Below, in pieces: positions 1 through 5,804 of a DNA stretch of 14,522 bases. The notes beneath the pieces were generated by a model. The model saw only the letters and a list, made by a program, of their open reading frames with translations, did not search any database and was not told where the DNA came from. Location of the stretch: contig NZ_JACOQI010000034.1 in the NCBI RefSeq assembly GCF_014297285.1, forward strand, positions 1 through 14,522, given 5' to 3'. The position numbers and the translations under genes are program-made. The stretch is from Dysosmobacter segnis. GTDB lineage: Bacteria; Bacillota; Clostridia; Oscillospirales; Oscillospiraceae. Numbering within the stretch: position 1 is the stretch's first letter; the number at the start of each line of letters is the position of its first letter.

Positions 1-184
1 CTTATTGGCCGTTCATTGACATCGGAGTAATTCCGATGCAGGTGGTCTTCGCGCATCCGCCGCATCGCTGTTCCCCCTCGCCGGGGGACCGTCAACTGAC
101 GTTATTCGTCACCGGATATCCAGTTTTCAATGTTCACAAGAAGATTCTTTTCTTCTCGCATGTATACGGGAGAAAACTGGCATC

Positions 185-208
185 TTAACAACCCTGCTCA
201 TCCAAATT
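185..208 (-). pseudogene. Remnant: last 7 codons of the sigma-like gene
   Basis: The minus strand reads NLDEQGC and stop, identical to the last codons of the intact sigma-like gene at 11875-12321. Everything upstream has been deleted, so this is a scar showing that copy 1 once carried that gene. The 3' hairpin that follows the gene in copy 2 (arms CCAGTTTTC and GAAAACTGG, here 120-128 and 172-180) is retained. Confidence 0.85.
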
Positions 209-223
209 CCGGAGCTGCATGCG

Positions 224-341
224 CAAAAAAAGAGCCGCTTGATTTGTCTGACCATTGGCCGCGTTGGCAGAACTATGTTCCTAAAAGGAACGATAGTTAC
301 AAATCAAGCGGCACATGGGATGGTCACGCATCAAGCGGCTC
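224..341 (-). terminator. Minus-strand terminator with two alternative stems, copy 1
   Basis: On the minus strand a 14-bp perfect stem (bases 299-312 pairing with 234-247) is followed at once by TC and a run of seven T, the classic intrinsic terminator layout. It lies downstream of the zinc-ribbon gene. An upstream segment can pair with the same 3' strand instead: 330-341 with 232-243 (12 bp), plus 320-326 with 249-255 (7 bp). Inside the main stem a further hairpin (271-282 with 286-298, one bulged base) stacks directly on it. The same structure occurs in the second repeat copy. Confidence 0.8.
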
Positions 342-392
342 CGAGGCTCATACTTGGTATTTAATTGTTGGGGACAGATCGATTATTCGCAG

Positions 393-626
393 TTATGCGA
401 TGCGGAATACAACAGGCGGGAAGAAAACCGCCTCTCCGCATTGCGGGCACTTCAGGTATGTCGCACCGTGGGCCCCTTTGCAGAGCGTTTCAAGCCGCAG
501 CTTACAATACGGGCAAAGCCGTGCCATGGTGATATGGGTGGAGTACTGCTGCTCAAGCTCCCGCTGCTCGGCTTGGATGCAGGCATACCGCTGCGGGTCA
601 AGCGCCTTGGAATTGATTTTTGCCAT
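393..626 (-). CDS. Small zinc-ribbon-like protein, copy 1
   Basis: A 77-residue protein with two CxxC pairs (CPYC at 38-41 and CPQC at 60-63), the arrangement of a zinc ribbon that would bind one metal ion. The N-terminal 30 residues are charged and probably helical. There is no signal peptide or membrane segment, so it is expected in the cytoplasm. The start is fixed by a strong AGGAGG about 10 bases upstream. The gene follows the 3' end of an ImmA/IrrE peptidase gene (only its tail here) and is followed by a strong terminator. The protein is identical to the one at 12640-12873, and the three DNA differences between the genes are all at third codon positions. I do not recognise a named family. 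DNA or RNA binding, or a regulatory partner role in the mobile element, would fit. Confidence 0.75.
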   Translation of the reverse strand: MAKINSKALDPQRYACIQAEQRELEQQYSTHITMARLCPYCKLRLETLCKGAHGATYLKCPQCGEAVFFPPVVFRIA

Positions 627-641
627 AATAACAACTACCTC

Positions 642-685
642 CTATGCTGTGTCAAAGTCATCCGCATAAATATGGATGGGCGCAT
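642..685 (-). pseudogene. Remnant: C-terminal tail of ImmA/IrrE peptidase gene
   Basis: The minus strand encodes the last 14 codons (APIHIYADDFDTA region) and stop of the peptidase gene that is intact at 12889-13611. The rest is absent because the repeat stops at 685. The fragment marks one edge of the duplicated segment. Confidence 0.8.
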
Positions 686-1062
686 GGAGTTTACGAGGAG
701 ATCCCCGTCAGTGATGAACTGTATGACGAGTGGCGCGCCTTGCAGAATGAGACCCAGCGCATTTACCGCAAAGAAGTTTATCACCGCGATTGGACTCCAA
801 TCGAGGATGTTTTGGAAATGCCGAAAACGTATGAACGGAACCCGCTGGAAGATGCCCTGATATGGGATGAGCAAGTTGCGAAGCTGTATGAAGCGATCGC
901 TCAGCTGACCCCGATTCAACAGCGGAGGATCCGCATGCTGATGGAGAATCAGTCGATCCGTGAGATCGCTCATGAGGAAGGCTGTGTTATATGAATGCTG
1001 CCAGAAAATCCATCAATCACGCGCTCAGAAAGCTCCATGACCTTTTGAAAGACTGCTCATAA
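686..1062 (+). pseudogene. Sigma-70-like regulator, 5'-truncated and frameshifted
   Basis: From 686 the plus strand reads a protein beginning GVYEEIPVSDELYDEW. Its layout matches the intact sigma-like protein of this window (GEFELVQVTKEVF), so roughly the first 13-16 residues are missing at the repeat junction. A long charged middle is followed by a region-4-like helix-turn-helix (QLTPIQQRRIRML, then SIREIAHEEGC). The frame stops at 992-994, but the expected continuation, MNAARKSINHALRKLHDLLK, is intact in another frame from 991 to the stop at 1060-1062. The break is explained by an extra AT in TTATATG. Sigma-like ORFs of this kind are common on clostridial integrative elements. With both a lost start and a frameshift the gene is very probably dead. 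Confidence 0.75.
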
Positions 1063-1218
1063 ATAAACCCCGAATACTTCGGCAAGGTTCTTTCTGTTGA
1101 TAATGGACGCACAATCACCTATAATGAAATTCAGAGAACGCAGGTGTTGGCAGTGAGTGGAGCCGCTTATTTGCAAAGAATCAAAAGTGGTACCTATACA
1201 AATGAGAAGGATACTTAG
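1063..1218 (+). other. Unidentified coding-like remnant, no start codon
   Basis: After the sigma pseudogene stop the same frame stays open for 51 codons and reads like a real protein tail, beginning NPEYFGKVLSVDNGRTITYN and ending with a TAG at 1216. It has no ATG and no ribosome binding site, so it would be the 3' end of a lost gene. I do not recognise the family. It could also be a chance open frame. Confidence 0.3.
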
Positions 1219-1220
1219 GA

Positions 1221-1257
1221 AAGAGGTGGGTCGAGTAAGCGTACTCGATGAGGCAAT
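1221..1257 (+). promoter_or_regulatory. Leader hairpin between ribosome binding site and start of LacI-type gene
   Basis: TCGAGTA (1231-1237) and TACTCGA (1242-1248) form a perfect 7-bp inverted repeat with a 4-base loop. It sits between the strong Shine-Dalgarno-like AAGAGGTGGG (1221-1230) and the ATG at 1258. Linear spacing from that site to the ATG is 27 bases, too long. With the hairpin folded, only 9 bases (1249-1257) remain, which is ideal. A weaker TGAGG lies 4 bases before the ATG. The palindrome could equally be an operator for the regulator itself. Confidence 0.45.
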
Positions 1258-2337
1258 ATGAAAAAGACGAAAGTAACAGCAAAAGATGTCGCAAAGTATG
1301 CAGGGGTTTCTGCTACTACTGTATCCATGGTATTGAGCGGAAAGAGTGAGCGCCGCTTCCCAGAAAAAACCTGCCGCCGTATTTTGGATGCATGCAGCGA
1401 ATTAGGGTATGTACGCAACCACACGGCAGTTAATATAGCGGAGGAGAAAACGTTGGCGGCAATCACACCTACGCTTTCCAATATGTACTATGTTCACATG
1501 GCAGAGTCAATGCAATGGCGGGCGAGAGAATTAGGGTATTCTCTAATGGTGTTTAATACCTTCCGGGAGATCCATCAGGAAACGCAGGTGATGCAGCTCT
1601 GCCGGCAGCTCCCGATTGCGGGAATGTTTTTTCTCTACCCGCCTGAAAATACGATGCTGCTTCAGCAGATAGGCTGGACGAAGCCGGTCATCCATATTTA
1701 TGATAAAGACAGCAAGAGTGATATGGATGTGTTTGAGATTGACGGATTCCTGATCGGACGAATCATTGCCGAACACCTGATCGAGCTTGGCCATGAACGG
1801 ATCGCGCTGATCAGCTCTACGTTTGAAACCAAACAGGTAACAAGACTTCGCCGGTTGGAAGGCCTGCGGGCAGTTTATGCGGAGCACGGATTTGACCCCG
1901 AACAGAGCGTGATCGTTTATTTGCCTGAAAAAGACCTGACAGATATGAAAACACCGCCGGAGGGCTACGATCTCGGATATCTGCTGACAAAGCGGCTGCT
2001 TGAGCGGGGCGAGAATGTAACCGCCTTTGTTGCGGTTAATGATATCATGGCGATTGGCGTCATGGATGCGGTGATTGATTCGGGCAAACGAATCCCGGAG
2101 GATTATTCCGTCTGCGGATGCGACAACACCAGTGTCTGCAAGTTCCGGGGAGTGTCGCTGACCTCTGTTGAGAGCTATGCAAAGCAAACGGGCAGGGAAG
2201 CGGTCGATGTTCTGATCCGGAAGATTGAAAGCGGCAACAGCTCGCTTGAGGTTGGAAACAGTCCAGACGGGATTACGCGGGTGGAATACTTCCCGAAGCT
2301 AATTGTTCGAAAGAGTACGGGACCAAGAAGGGGTTAA
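1258..2337 (+). CDS. LacI-family transcriptional regulator
   Basis: A 359-residue DNA-binding regulator of the LacI/GalR family. The N-terminal helix-turn-helix (residues 5-28, TAKDVAKYAGVSATTVSMVL) and hinge helix (to about 60) are typical. The rest is the periplasmic-binding-protein-like ligand domain, with hallmark segments such as HLIELGHERIALI (about 176-188), TAFVAVNDIMAIGVMDA (about 258-274), GKRIPEDYSVCGCDN and LTSVESYAKQTGREAVDVL. Length is slightly above the usual 330-345. Members usually repress sugar or small-molecule uptake genes and release DNA on binding the substrate or a product. The gene has its own terminator and is followed by the glycerol-1-phosphate dehydrogenase/TRAP cluster, which it probably controls through the palindromes at 2445-2582. 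The ligand is unknown. Confidence 0.93.
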   Translation: MKKTKVTAKDVAKYAGVSATTVSMVLSGKSERRFPEKTCRRILDACSELGYVRNHTAVNIAEEKTLAAITPTLSNMYYVHMAESMQWRARELGYSLMVFNTFREIHQETQVMQLCRQLPIAGMFFLYPPENTMLLQQIGWTKPVIHIYDKDSKSDMDVFEIDGFLIGRIIAEHLIELGHERIALISSTFETKQVTRLRRLEGLRAVYAEHGFDPEQSVIVYLPEKDLTDMKTPPEGYDLGYLLTKRLLERGENVTAFVAVNDIMAIGVMDAVIDSGKRIPEDYSVCGCDNTSVCKFRGVSLTSVESYAKQTGREAVDVLIRKIESGNSSLEVGNSPDGITRVEYFPKLIVRKSTGPRRG

Positions 2338-2358
2338 AGCACGATATAAAAGCAATGA

Positions 2359-2396
2359 GAGATTGAGAAGCTTGTACAGTTTCTCAATCTCCTTTT
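2359..2396 (+). terminator. Intrinsic terminator after the LacI-type gene
   Basis: A perfect 11-bp stem (GAGATTGAGAA at 2359-2369 with TTCTCAATCTC at 2381-2391) is followed by C and TTTT. It lies 21 bases after the regulator's stop codon, so regulator and downstream cluster are probably separate transcription units. Confidence 0.8.
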
Positions 2397-2444
2397 GTGC
2401 AAAAGGTAGATTATAAAACGCTGAAAAAATGACAGGCAAATAAT

Positions 2445-2463
2445 TTAGTAAATAGTTTACTAA
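2445..2463. promoter_or_regulatory. Palindromic operator candidate 1
   Basis: TTAGTAAA-TAG-TTTACTAA is a perfect 8+8 palindrome with a 3-base centre, upstream of the metabolic cluster's promoter. The GTAAA/TTTAC half-site is of a kind often seen in LacI-family operators, though most have an even CG centre. A partner palindrome lies about 106 bp downstream. Confidence 0.55.
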
Positions 2464-2547
2464 CGAAAAAGAGAAGAAACGGATCCCTTGAAAGCTGTTC
2501 ACATATGGAATCATCACAAAAAAATACAGGCCGGTCTTCCAAAAAAC

Positions 2548-2582
2548 AATTTAGTAAATAACAGCTAAAAATTTACTGAATT
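2548..2582. promoter_or_regulatory. Palindromic operator candidate 2
   Basis: AATTTAGTAAAT (2548-2559) and ATTTACTGAATT (2571-2582) form an inverted repeat with one mismatch and an 11-base spacer. The left arm repeats the TTTAGTAAATA of candidate 1 exactly, 106 bp away. The two sites lie upstream of the predicted -35, so they could act through DNA looping, or an activator could bind there. The gene-free stretch 2338-2734 otherwise holds the terminator, the promoter and the dehydrogenase ribosome binding site. Confidence 0.5.
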
Positions 2583-2634
2583 ATTTACAAGATTTGCTTG
2601 GATTCTGCGGAGAAAGGGGGCGGAAAGATTACAT

Positions 2635-2663
2635 TTGATTTAAAATTGCACAAGGGCTATGAT
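2635..2663 (+). promoter_or_regulatory. Predicted promoter of the dehydrogenase/TRAP cluster
   Basis: TTGATT (2635-2640) and TATGAT (2658-2663) are separated by exactly 17 bases, a good match to a housekeeping sigma-A promoter. Transcription would start near 2670, leaving a leader of about 65 bases before the ATG at 2735, with AGGAG at 2721-2725. Confidence 0.5.
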
Positions 2664-2734
2664 GAATTTGCAGAAAAAACTGTCACATTTCTCTGTCAGT
2701 CAGGAATCCTTTCCGGAAGTAGGAGATCGTTCAT

Positions 2735-4096
2735 ATGAAAATGCCTTCGTGCCCCATGGATTTGAACACCTATCTGAATCAGCGCTTCACCTGTGAATGC
2801 GGAAGAGAGCACTATGCATCTCTCCGGGTCGTTCGGGTAGGCGCTCAGGCGCTGAACGAGCTGCCTGTGCTGGTGAAGCTGATGGGGTTTCAGAGCGTAT
2901 ATCTGATCAGTGACTCGATTACTTATGAAATTGCCGGAAAAACCTGCGATCAGCTTCTGGAGGATGCAGGGATCCAGCATGAGATCGTACAGATCTCCCA
3001 TCTGGGATTTGACGAAGCTACCCTGGGAGAACTGGCCATCCACATGCCGGACGGCTGTGACCTGGTGGTCGCGGTCGGCACCGGAGCGATCAACGACATG
3101 ACCCGGTACTTCAGCTATAAAATGGGCCTGCCGTTTTACACAGTCGCAACGGCTGCGCCTATGGACGGTTTTGCCTCCAGCATTGCGGCCATTCAGGTCA
3201 ATCACCTTAAAACCACGTTTGACGCACAGACGCCGATCGCAATTATCGGAGATACGGACGTTCTGAAAAATGCGCCGTATCGCATGATCGCCGCAGGTCT
3301 GGGAGACCTTCTTGGAAAGTTTACCTGCCTGTGCGATTGGAAACTGGCGCGCATCATCACGGGAGAGCATTATTGTGAGCGCATTGTGGAACTGGTGGAA
3401 AGCTGCGTAAAGAATGTGCTTTCCGATGCGGACAAGGCCATAGACCGTGACCCCGAAACACTGGGAAAGATCATGGAAGGGCTTGTCCTGGCTGGCGTTG
3501 CGATGAGTCTGTACGGGAACTCCAGACCGGCCTCCGGCTGCGAACACCATATGTCCCACTACTGGGAAATGATGTTTGAGCAGGCAGGGAAGCGTCCGGT
3601 TCCCCATGGCACGCAGGTCGGCGTAGGAACGGTACTGGTGCTGAAGCTGGTCGAGCATTTGCTCAAGGCCGATGTTGACTTTGTGACGGCCAGAGCGGCG
3701 GCGAAGCGATATGATCCTGCTCGCTGGGAGAAGGAAATCTGCACGGCATACGGCCCTGCCGCAGACGGCGTGATTGAAATGGAAGCCAAAGCGCAGAAGA
3801 ATGAGACCTCAGCCCGGCTGGCGCGCATCGACACCATGGAAGCACACTGGAATGAGATCCGCACTTTGCTGAGCGAGCTGCCGTCCTCGGAGAAGATCAG
3901 CGGCGTTCTGCATACGCTAGGTTCCCCGTGTACGCCTGCGGAGATCGGCGTTGACGCGCAGTTGCTCAAAAGCACGTTCCTGTACTGCAAGGAGGTACGT
4001 GCCCGCTACACGATTTTGCAGATGGTTTGGGATCTGGATCTGCTCGATCAGCTTTCTGATGAGGTAATTGCAGAACTGGACCGAAACAAAGAATGA
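2735..4096 (+). CDS. egsA: sn-Glycerol-1-phosphate dehydrogenase, AraM/EgsA type
   Basis: A 453-residue cytoplasmic metal-dependent dehydrogenase of the iron-containing/polyol dehydrogenase superfamily. Family members interconvert dihydroxyacetone phosphate and sn-glycerol-1-phosphate with NAD(P)H. The N-terminal CECGREH (20-26) is characteristic of the bacterial AraM subgroup. The nucleotide-binding region shows GTGAINDMTRYFSYK (115-129) and ATAAPMDGFAS. Metal ligands are expected at D190 (AAGLGDLLGK), H271 (SGCEHHMSH) and H291 (VPHGTQVG), all present. AGGAG 9 bases upstream supports this start. It is the first gene of a co-directional cluster with a TRAP transporter and a PHP hydrolase, which suggests a catabolic rather than lipid-making role. 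Substrate specificity within the family varies, so the exact reaction is inferred. Confidence 0.88.
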   Translation: MKMPSCPMDLNTYLNQRFTCECGREHYASLRVVRVGAQALNELPVLVKLMGFQSVYLISDSITYEIAGKTCDQLLEDAGIQHEIVQISHLGFDEATLGELAIHMPDGCDLVVAVGTGAINDMTRYFSYKMGLPFYTVATAAPMDGFASSIAAIQVNHLKTTFDAQTPIAIIGDTDVLKNAPYRMIAAGLGDLLGKFTCLCDWKLARIITGEHYCERIVELVESCVKNVLSDADKAIDRDPETLGKIMEGLVLAGVAMSLYGNSRPASGCEHHMSHYWEMMFEQAGKRPVPHGTQVGVGTVLVLKLVEHLLKADVDFVTARAAAKRYDPARWEKEICTAYGPAADGVIEMEAKAQKNETSARLARIDTMEAHWNEIRTLLSELPSSEKISGVLHTLGSPCTPAEIGVDAQLLKSTFLYCKEVRARYTILQMVWDLDLLDQLSDEVIAELDRNKE

Positions 4097-4163
4097 CCAC
4101 CTTGTTGTTAACCCCCTTTTGCGGGATAACAAAATAAATTCAGGAAGAGAAAGGAACGACAAC

Positions 4164-5204
4164 ATGAAAAAGCTGTTTGCTCTTGCACTCGCCATGGTTA
4201 TGACCCTGAGCCTCGCATCCTGCGGAAATAAAACCGAGACCCCGGCCACTGACGGCACCCCATCTGCCAGCGACCAGACCACGGAACCGTCTGCCGACCC
4301 CATCACCATCAGCATTTCCCATTCCTATACAGAGTTGGACCAGGTCAGCGTGGAGCTGAATAACGCGAAGAAGAATATTGAAGAGCGCACCAATGGTGCT
4401 GTGATCGTGAACCTGTATCCCAACAACACCTTCGGCAATCTGGTAGATGGTGTAGAGGCGGTCATGGCCGATTCTCCTCTGCTGCTGATGGCTGCTTACA
4501 GCCAGTGGGAGGACCTGTACTATGACGCAAGCGCCCTGCAGTGCGGCTTTGTGTTTGAAAAGGGCGAGGAGTTCCTGGACGTCATGAACACCCCGCTGTT
4601 TGAAAAAATCGTTACTGAGATGGATAAAGTCAACATCCATGCTTTGAATTGTGCTTTTGTCGGCGGTATGCGCCATGTCATCGGCAAGAAGCCCTATACG
4701 ACTCCCGCTGAGATCAAGGGCCTGAAGCTGCGTGTTCCCAACTCCACGACTTATCTTGAGTGCTTCGAGGCTATGGGCGCTTCTCCCATGGGCATGGCGG
4801 CCTCCGAACAGCTCAGCGCTCTGTCCGCCGGCACGATCGACGCGCTGGATCAGTCCATCAGCTTGATGTATTCCACCAAGAGTTATGAAATGGTGAATCA
4901 CGTGACCCTGCTGGCTCAGCAGCCTCTGGCTGACGCACTGTTCTGCTCCACCAAGTGGTGGAACACCATCCCCGCTGAGTATCAGGAGATCATTGAGGAC
5001 GAGCTGCATCAGGCCGGTATCCGCTACAATCAGTACTCCGTGGAGAACGAAGGCAAGATGCGCGAAGAGATGGAAGCGGCCGGCGTTGAGTTCCATGAGG
5101 CTGACCGTCAGGCCTTCCTGGATATGGGCTGCGGTGATCTGGTGCTGAAGTACAGCATCGGCCAGGAACTGCTGGATACTCTGGCTGAGATCCGCTCCAA
5201 GTAA
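4164..5204 (+). CDS. dctP: TRAP transporter substrate-binding lipoprotein, DctP family
   Basis: A 346-residue extracytoplasmic solute-binding protein that captures the substrate and delivers it to the DctQ/DctM membrane pair. The ATG at 4164 is chosen over an earlier in-frame ATG at 4068 because it follows a GAAAGGA site and begins a lipoprotein signal (KK, hydrophobic stretch, lipobox LASC with the lipidated Cys at 20). A Thr/Ser/Pro-rich linker (about 21-45) follows. The conserved TRAP segment KGLKLRVPNSTTYLECFEAM contains the arginine (R190) that normally contacts a substrate carboxylate or similar acid group. It is followed by ASEQLSALSAGTIDALDQS, the family's second signature. The ligand is unknown. 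Confidence 0.92.
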   Translation: MKKLFALALAMVMTLSLASCGNKTETPATDGTPSASDQTTEPSADPITISISHSYTELDQVSVELNNAKKNIEERTNGAVIVNLYPNNTFGNLVDGVEAVMADSPLLLMAAYSQWEDLYYDASALQCGFVFEKGEEFLDVMNTPLFEKIVTEMDKVNIHALNCAFVGGMRHVIGKKPYTTPAEIKGLKLRVPNSTTYLECFEAMGASPMGMAASEQLSALSAGTIDALDQSISLMYSTKSYEMVNHVTLLAQQPLADALFCSTKWWNTIPAEYQEIIEDELHQAGIRYNQYSVENEGKMREEMEAAGVEFHEADRQAFLDMGCGDLVLKYSIGQELLDTLAEIRSK

Positions 5205-5246
5205 CCCGACACCATTCAAAATCTGATAGGATCGGATTTCCAAGGC

Positions 5247-5288
5247 ATCGTCCGAGGAGGGCTTGGCCTTCCTCGGACGATATTCTTT
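5247..5288 (+). terminator. Intercistronic hairpin/partial terminator after dctP
   Basis: ATCGTCCGAGGA (5247-5258) and TCCTCGGACGAT (5270-5281) form a perfect 12-bp GC-rich stem that can extend into the loop through GG/CC pairs. Only a weak ATTCTTT follows. It sits between the binding-protein gene and the permease genes. It probably terminates part of the transcripts and shields the upstream mRNA, so that more binding protein than permease is made. Confidence 0.7.
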
Positions 5289-5318
5289 CACAACACGTCA
5301 TCAGGATTTGAGGGGCCT

Positions 5319-5804
5319 ATGAAAAAAATAATCGCTTATTTCCGGGATGGTAAATTTGAAGAGCTGCTGGGCTGTCTGATGATCGTGACGGTCATCGTGC
5401 CGGTGGTTTTAAATATTATCAACCGTTCCGTTCTGAACAAGTATTCCATCAGTCTGGAAGCCACCGCATTGCTGGCCTATGTCTGGATCGGCTATGGCTT
5501 CTTCGGCTATCTGTACCGCAAGGATGCCCATGTGGATGTAAAATTCATCGTAAACAAGATGCCCCCCAAGGTGCGGGTGTTCTTTGACCTGCTGCGGGAT
5601 TTGTTTATCCTGCTGTTCTCTGCCTATATGGTTTACTGGGGCTATAAGCTCTTTGGCAGCAATCTGAACCGTTATGCCACGGGTACGAAGATCCCGCTGG
5701 CTGTAGGGTATGCAAGTATTATATTTGGATATTTCAGCGGCGCTGTCCGCAGCTTTTGGACGATTATAAGCCGTCTTTTCAGAAGAGGGGAGGATCAAAA
5801 ATGA
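5319..5804 (+). CDS. dctQ: TRAP transporter small membrane subunit, DctQ family
   Basis: A 161-residue membrane protein with four predicted transmembrane segments (about 15-35, 48-66, 88-109 and 124-150), the usual size and topology of DctQ. The family's conserved region is seen in EATALLAYVWIGYGFFGYLYRKDAHV, including the charged loop after helix 2. It pairs with the large DctM subunit to form the sodium-driven transporter. A GAGGGG site lies just upstream. The stop codon overlaps the next gene's start by four bases (ATGA), indicating translational coupling. Confidence 0.9.
   Translation: MKKIIAYFRDGKFEELLGCLMIVTVIVPVVLNIINRSVLNKYSISLEATALLAYVWIGYGFFGYLYRKDAHVDVKFIVNKMPPKVRVFFDLLRDLFILLFSAYMVYWGYKLFGSNLNRYATGTKIPLAVGYASIIFGYFSGAVRSFWTIISRLFRRGEDQK

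Larger units (their letters stand above)
1..685. repeat. Direct repeat copy 1, shortened by internal deletion
   Basis: Bases 1-208 match 11691-11898 and bases 209-685 match 12456-12932, in the same orientation. I count eight single-base differences over 685 positions (95, 129, 267, 391, 465, 567, 606, 633), all transitions, so the copies are about 98.8% identical. Relative to the other copy, 557 bp carrying nearly the whole sigma-like gene are missing between 208 and 209. The match ends at 685, where the sequence switches abruptly to a sigma-like pseudogene. The repeat starts at the first base of the window and probably continues to the left. All genes in it read on the minus strand. Confidence 0.95.

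Noticed and set aside
130..860. Two overlapping plus-strand open frames crossing the zinc-ribbon gene and the repeat edge
   Set aside because: They read antisense through the terminator and the zinc-ribbon gene, whose silent-site differences show that the minus strand is the coding one.
2696..3658. 320-codon minus-strand open frame opposite the dehydrogenase
   Set aside because: It is a by-product of codon bias in the recognised plus-strand gene and has no domain-like features or initiation signals.
4140..5291. Long open frame of about 380 codons on the minus strand opposite dctP
   Set aside because: The plus strand encodes a clear lipoprotein TRAP binding protein with matching motifs. The antisense frame is His/Gln/Leu-rich, lacks a good ribosome binding site and resembles no family.
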